Source: RGIG4576 sp964536025 (GTDB lineage Bacteria; Bacteroidota; Bacteroidia; Bacteroidales; Muribaculaceae). From it: 64,000 bases of DNA. Under the pieces are notes generated by a model that saw only the letters and a list, made by a program, of their open reading frames with translations, searched no databases and had not been told where the DNA came from. Shown piece by piece: positions 63,181 through 64,000 of this stretch (the first letter of the stretch is position 1; each line of letters starts with the position of its first letter). The position numbers and the translations under genes are program-made. The DNA is taken from the NCBI GenBank assembly GCA_964536025.1, contig CAZHXA010000006.1, positions 8,879 through 72,878 of the forward strand, in the 5' to 3' direction.

Positions 63181-63610
63181 ACGGCAAAAAGAAAGAGATG
63201 CAATACTGTTTGAAGAATATCCTGATATTAAAGATGCATATGGGTTGAGTCATTCTTTACGAATGATCTTCTCTAAGAATACGATTAAAGACGCTGCGAG
63301 GATTTCGATGGCCCGATGGTACAACAAGGTGGAAGAGGCTGGTCTTCACTCATTCAATGTAATTGCCACTACCTTCTACGAACACTATGACGAGATTCTG
63401 AACTTTTACAGCAATCGTTCTTCAAACGCATTGGAGGAATCATTCAATGCTAAAATCAAACTTTTCAGAGCCAATCTCAGAGGTGTCGTAGATAAAAATT
63501 TCTTCCTATTCAGAATATCTAAACTCTTTGCATACCAACACTCAATAACTACTGAACCAAAAAATCTGTCCGGAACAACAATTAGAATTATTTTAAAAAC
63601 AATGAAATAA
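63181..63610 (+). pseudogene. Frameshifted C-terminal remnant of a transposase (ISAon1/ISL3-like)
   Basis: Codons 63181-63240 read RQKERDAILFEEYPDIKDAY, then one extra base at 63241 shifts the frame, and 63242-63610 continue GLSHSLRMIFSKNTIKDAAR and onward. The later part contains ARWYNKVEEAGLHSFNVIAT and YSNRSSNALEESFNAKIKLF, the catalytic-Glu end of DDE transposases of the ISAon1 group common in Bacteroidota. A TGA precedes the first part in frame, and the N-terminal two thirds are missing. The element is therefore dead. No terminal inverted repeats could be assigned. A bidirectional hairpin follows the stop codon. Confidence 0.75.
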
Positions 63611-63697
63611 AAAAACTCGCAGAGAAAGCGAGTTTTTTTATTCTAATACAGCTGTATTTTTATTTCTAATTTTAATTGTATATATTTGATTAACATC
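63605..63697 (-). ncRNA. Candidate anti-repeat / tracrRNA-like element (tentative)
   Basis: On the minus strand, 63697-63651 gives a 47-nt stretch that resembles the plus-strand CRISPR repeat. It shares GxTGT, TAATCAAATA and ATACAATT in the same order with small gaps, and ends ATACAGC. It is therefore an inverted, degenerate repeat copy, the form expected of a tracrRNA anti-repeat. A terminator hairpin follows at 63639-63608. The segment that should pair with the spacer-proximal repeat end is weak, the DNA is very AT-rich, and only one tail hairpin is seen. An eroded repeat is an equally fair reading. Confidence 0.22.
63608..63639. terminator. Bidirectional terminator hairpin
   Basis: A stem of AAAAAACTCGC with GCGAGTTTTTT and a 7-nt loop (AGAGAAA). 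It can end transcripts from the transposase remnant (plus) or from the repeat-derived promoters of the CRISPR array (minus). Confidence 0.85.
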
Positions 63698-63713
63698 TAC
63701 TTACTAGACATGT

Positions 63714-63992
63714 GCTGTATAATCAAATACAAAGATACAATTTTGAAAGCAATTCACAACAGTGTAATTAATAACAACAACACAATAATAAGCTGTATAA
63801 TCAAATACAAAGATACAATTTTGAAAGCAATTCACAACACTTTTCGGTAATATCTTTTGCAAAGAAGGGCTGTATAATCAAATACAAAGATACAATTTTG
63901 AAAGCAATTCACAACGTTTTTCTCGTTAATTAGATTCATTTCCGCGCTGTATAATCAAATACAAAGATACAATTTTGAAAGCAATTCCAGAC
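63714..63992 (-). CRISPR. CRISPR array, four 47-nt repeats and three spacers, type II-C-like
   Basis: Repeats lie at 63714-63760, 63792-63838, 63869-63915 and 63946-63992; spacers are 31, 30 and 30 nt. Repeats 1-3 are identical on the plus strand, beginning GCTGTATAATC and ending GCAATTCACAAC. Repeat 4 differs at three positions near its right end (63988-63990). Length 47 and the crRNA-sense start GTTGTGAATTGC match type II-C repeats of Bacteroidota. In that sense each repeat carries GTTG, 19 nt, then TATCTTTG, a complete Bacteroidota promoter, so crRNAs would be transcribed leftward from within each repeat. No cas gene is present in the window; the array may continue beyond its end. Confidence 0.95.
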
Positions 63993-64000
63993 TATTTTTT

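Noticed and set aside
62730..64000. cas9, cas1 or cas2 near the CRISPR array
   Set aside because: All frames from 62730 to the window end were examined; none shows HNH, RuvC or Cas1/Cas2 motifs.

Overview
The window reads as chromosomal DNA from a member of the order Bacteroidales (phylum Bacteroidota). The support is: AT-rich sequence; a fused LpxC-FabZ protein; the guaB / PpiC / SurA / OstA-like / MutL and clpP-clpX-recQ gene orders familiar from Bacteroides relatives; frequent promoters of the Bacteroidota type (TTTG about 20 nt before TAnnTTTG) with little sign of Shine-Dalgarno sites; and a 47-nt CRISPR repeat of the kind seen in type II-C loci of this phylum. Species cannot be named from the sequence alone.

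Layout. (1) 1-131: tail of a nitrilase-family gene. (2) 175-7697, minus: six tightly spaced genes (TPR/PD40 exported protein, floA, cstA-like, PHP phosphatase, metA, U32 protein). (3) 7894-16510, minus: envelope-biogenesis block (guaB, a large PpiC-type foldase, then surA, an OstA-like LPS-transport protein and mutL as one unit). (4) 16654-20857, minus: clpP-clpX and recQ. (5) 21032-24266, minus: lipid A genes lpxD, lpxC-fabZ, lpxA. (6) 24392-28356, minus: tex, folK, MBL-fold hydrolase, VOC protein, small membrane protein. (7) 28455-36797, minus: acyltransferase, RluD-type synthase with a PASTA protein, Pif1-like helicase with a TPR tail, FadL-type porin, aromatic/RGG-rich exported protein; a degenerate gene end lies at 31724-31849. 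(8) 37008-42779: trmN, marC, nitroreductase, BspA-type leucine-rich surface protein, holA, stand-alone HsdR-N domain protein. (9) 42718-48403, minus: complete tripartite RND efflux operon. (10) 48544-62311: uvrD, SDR, zinc-type ABC ATPase and binding protein without a permease, GNAT, Lrp, trpS, small membrane and barrel proteins, YitT, tdk, zinc-ribbon protein, Nif3, aspS.

(11) 62653-64000 is the accessory part. A tRNA with anticodon CAT is followed by decayed mobile DNA, including a frameshifted transposase C-terminus, and then by a small CRISPR array of four repeats and three spacers. Each repeat carries a Bacteroidota promoter on the minus strand, the right-most repeat is degenerate, and a degenerate inverted repeat copy followed by a terminator hairpin lies beside the left end. 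That last element is a weak candidate tracrRNA. No cas gene is visible in the window. This corner is the best place to look for something unusual; almost everything before it is ordinary core genome.
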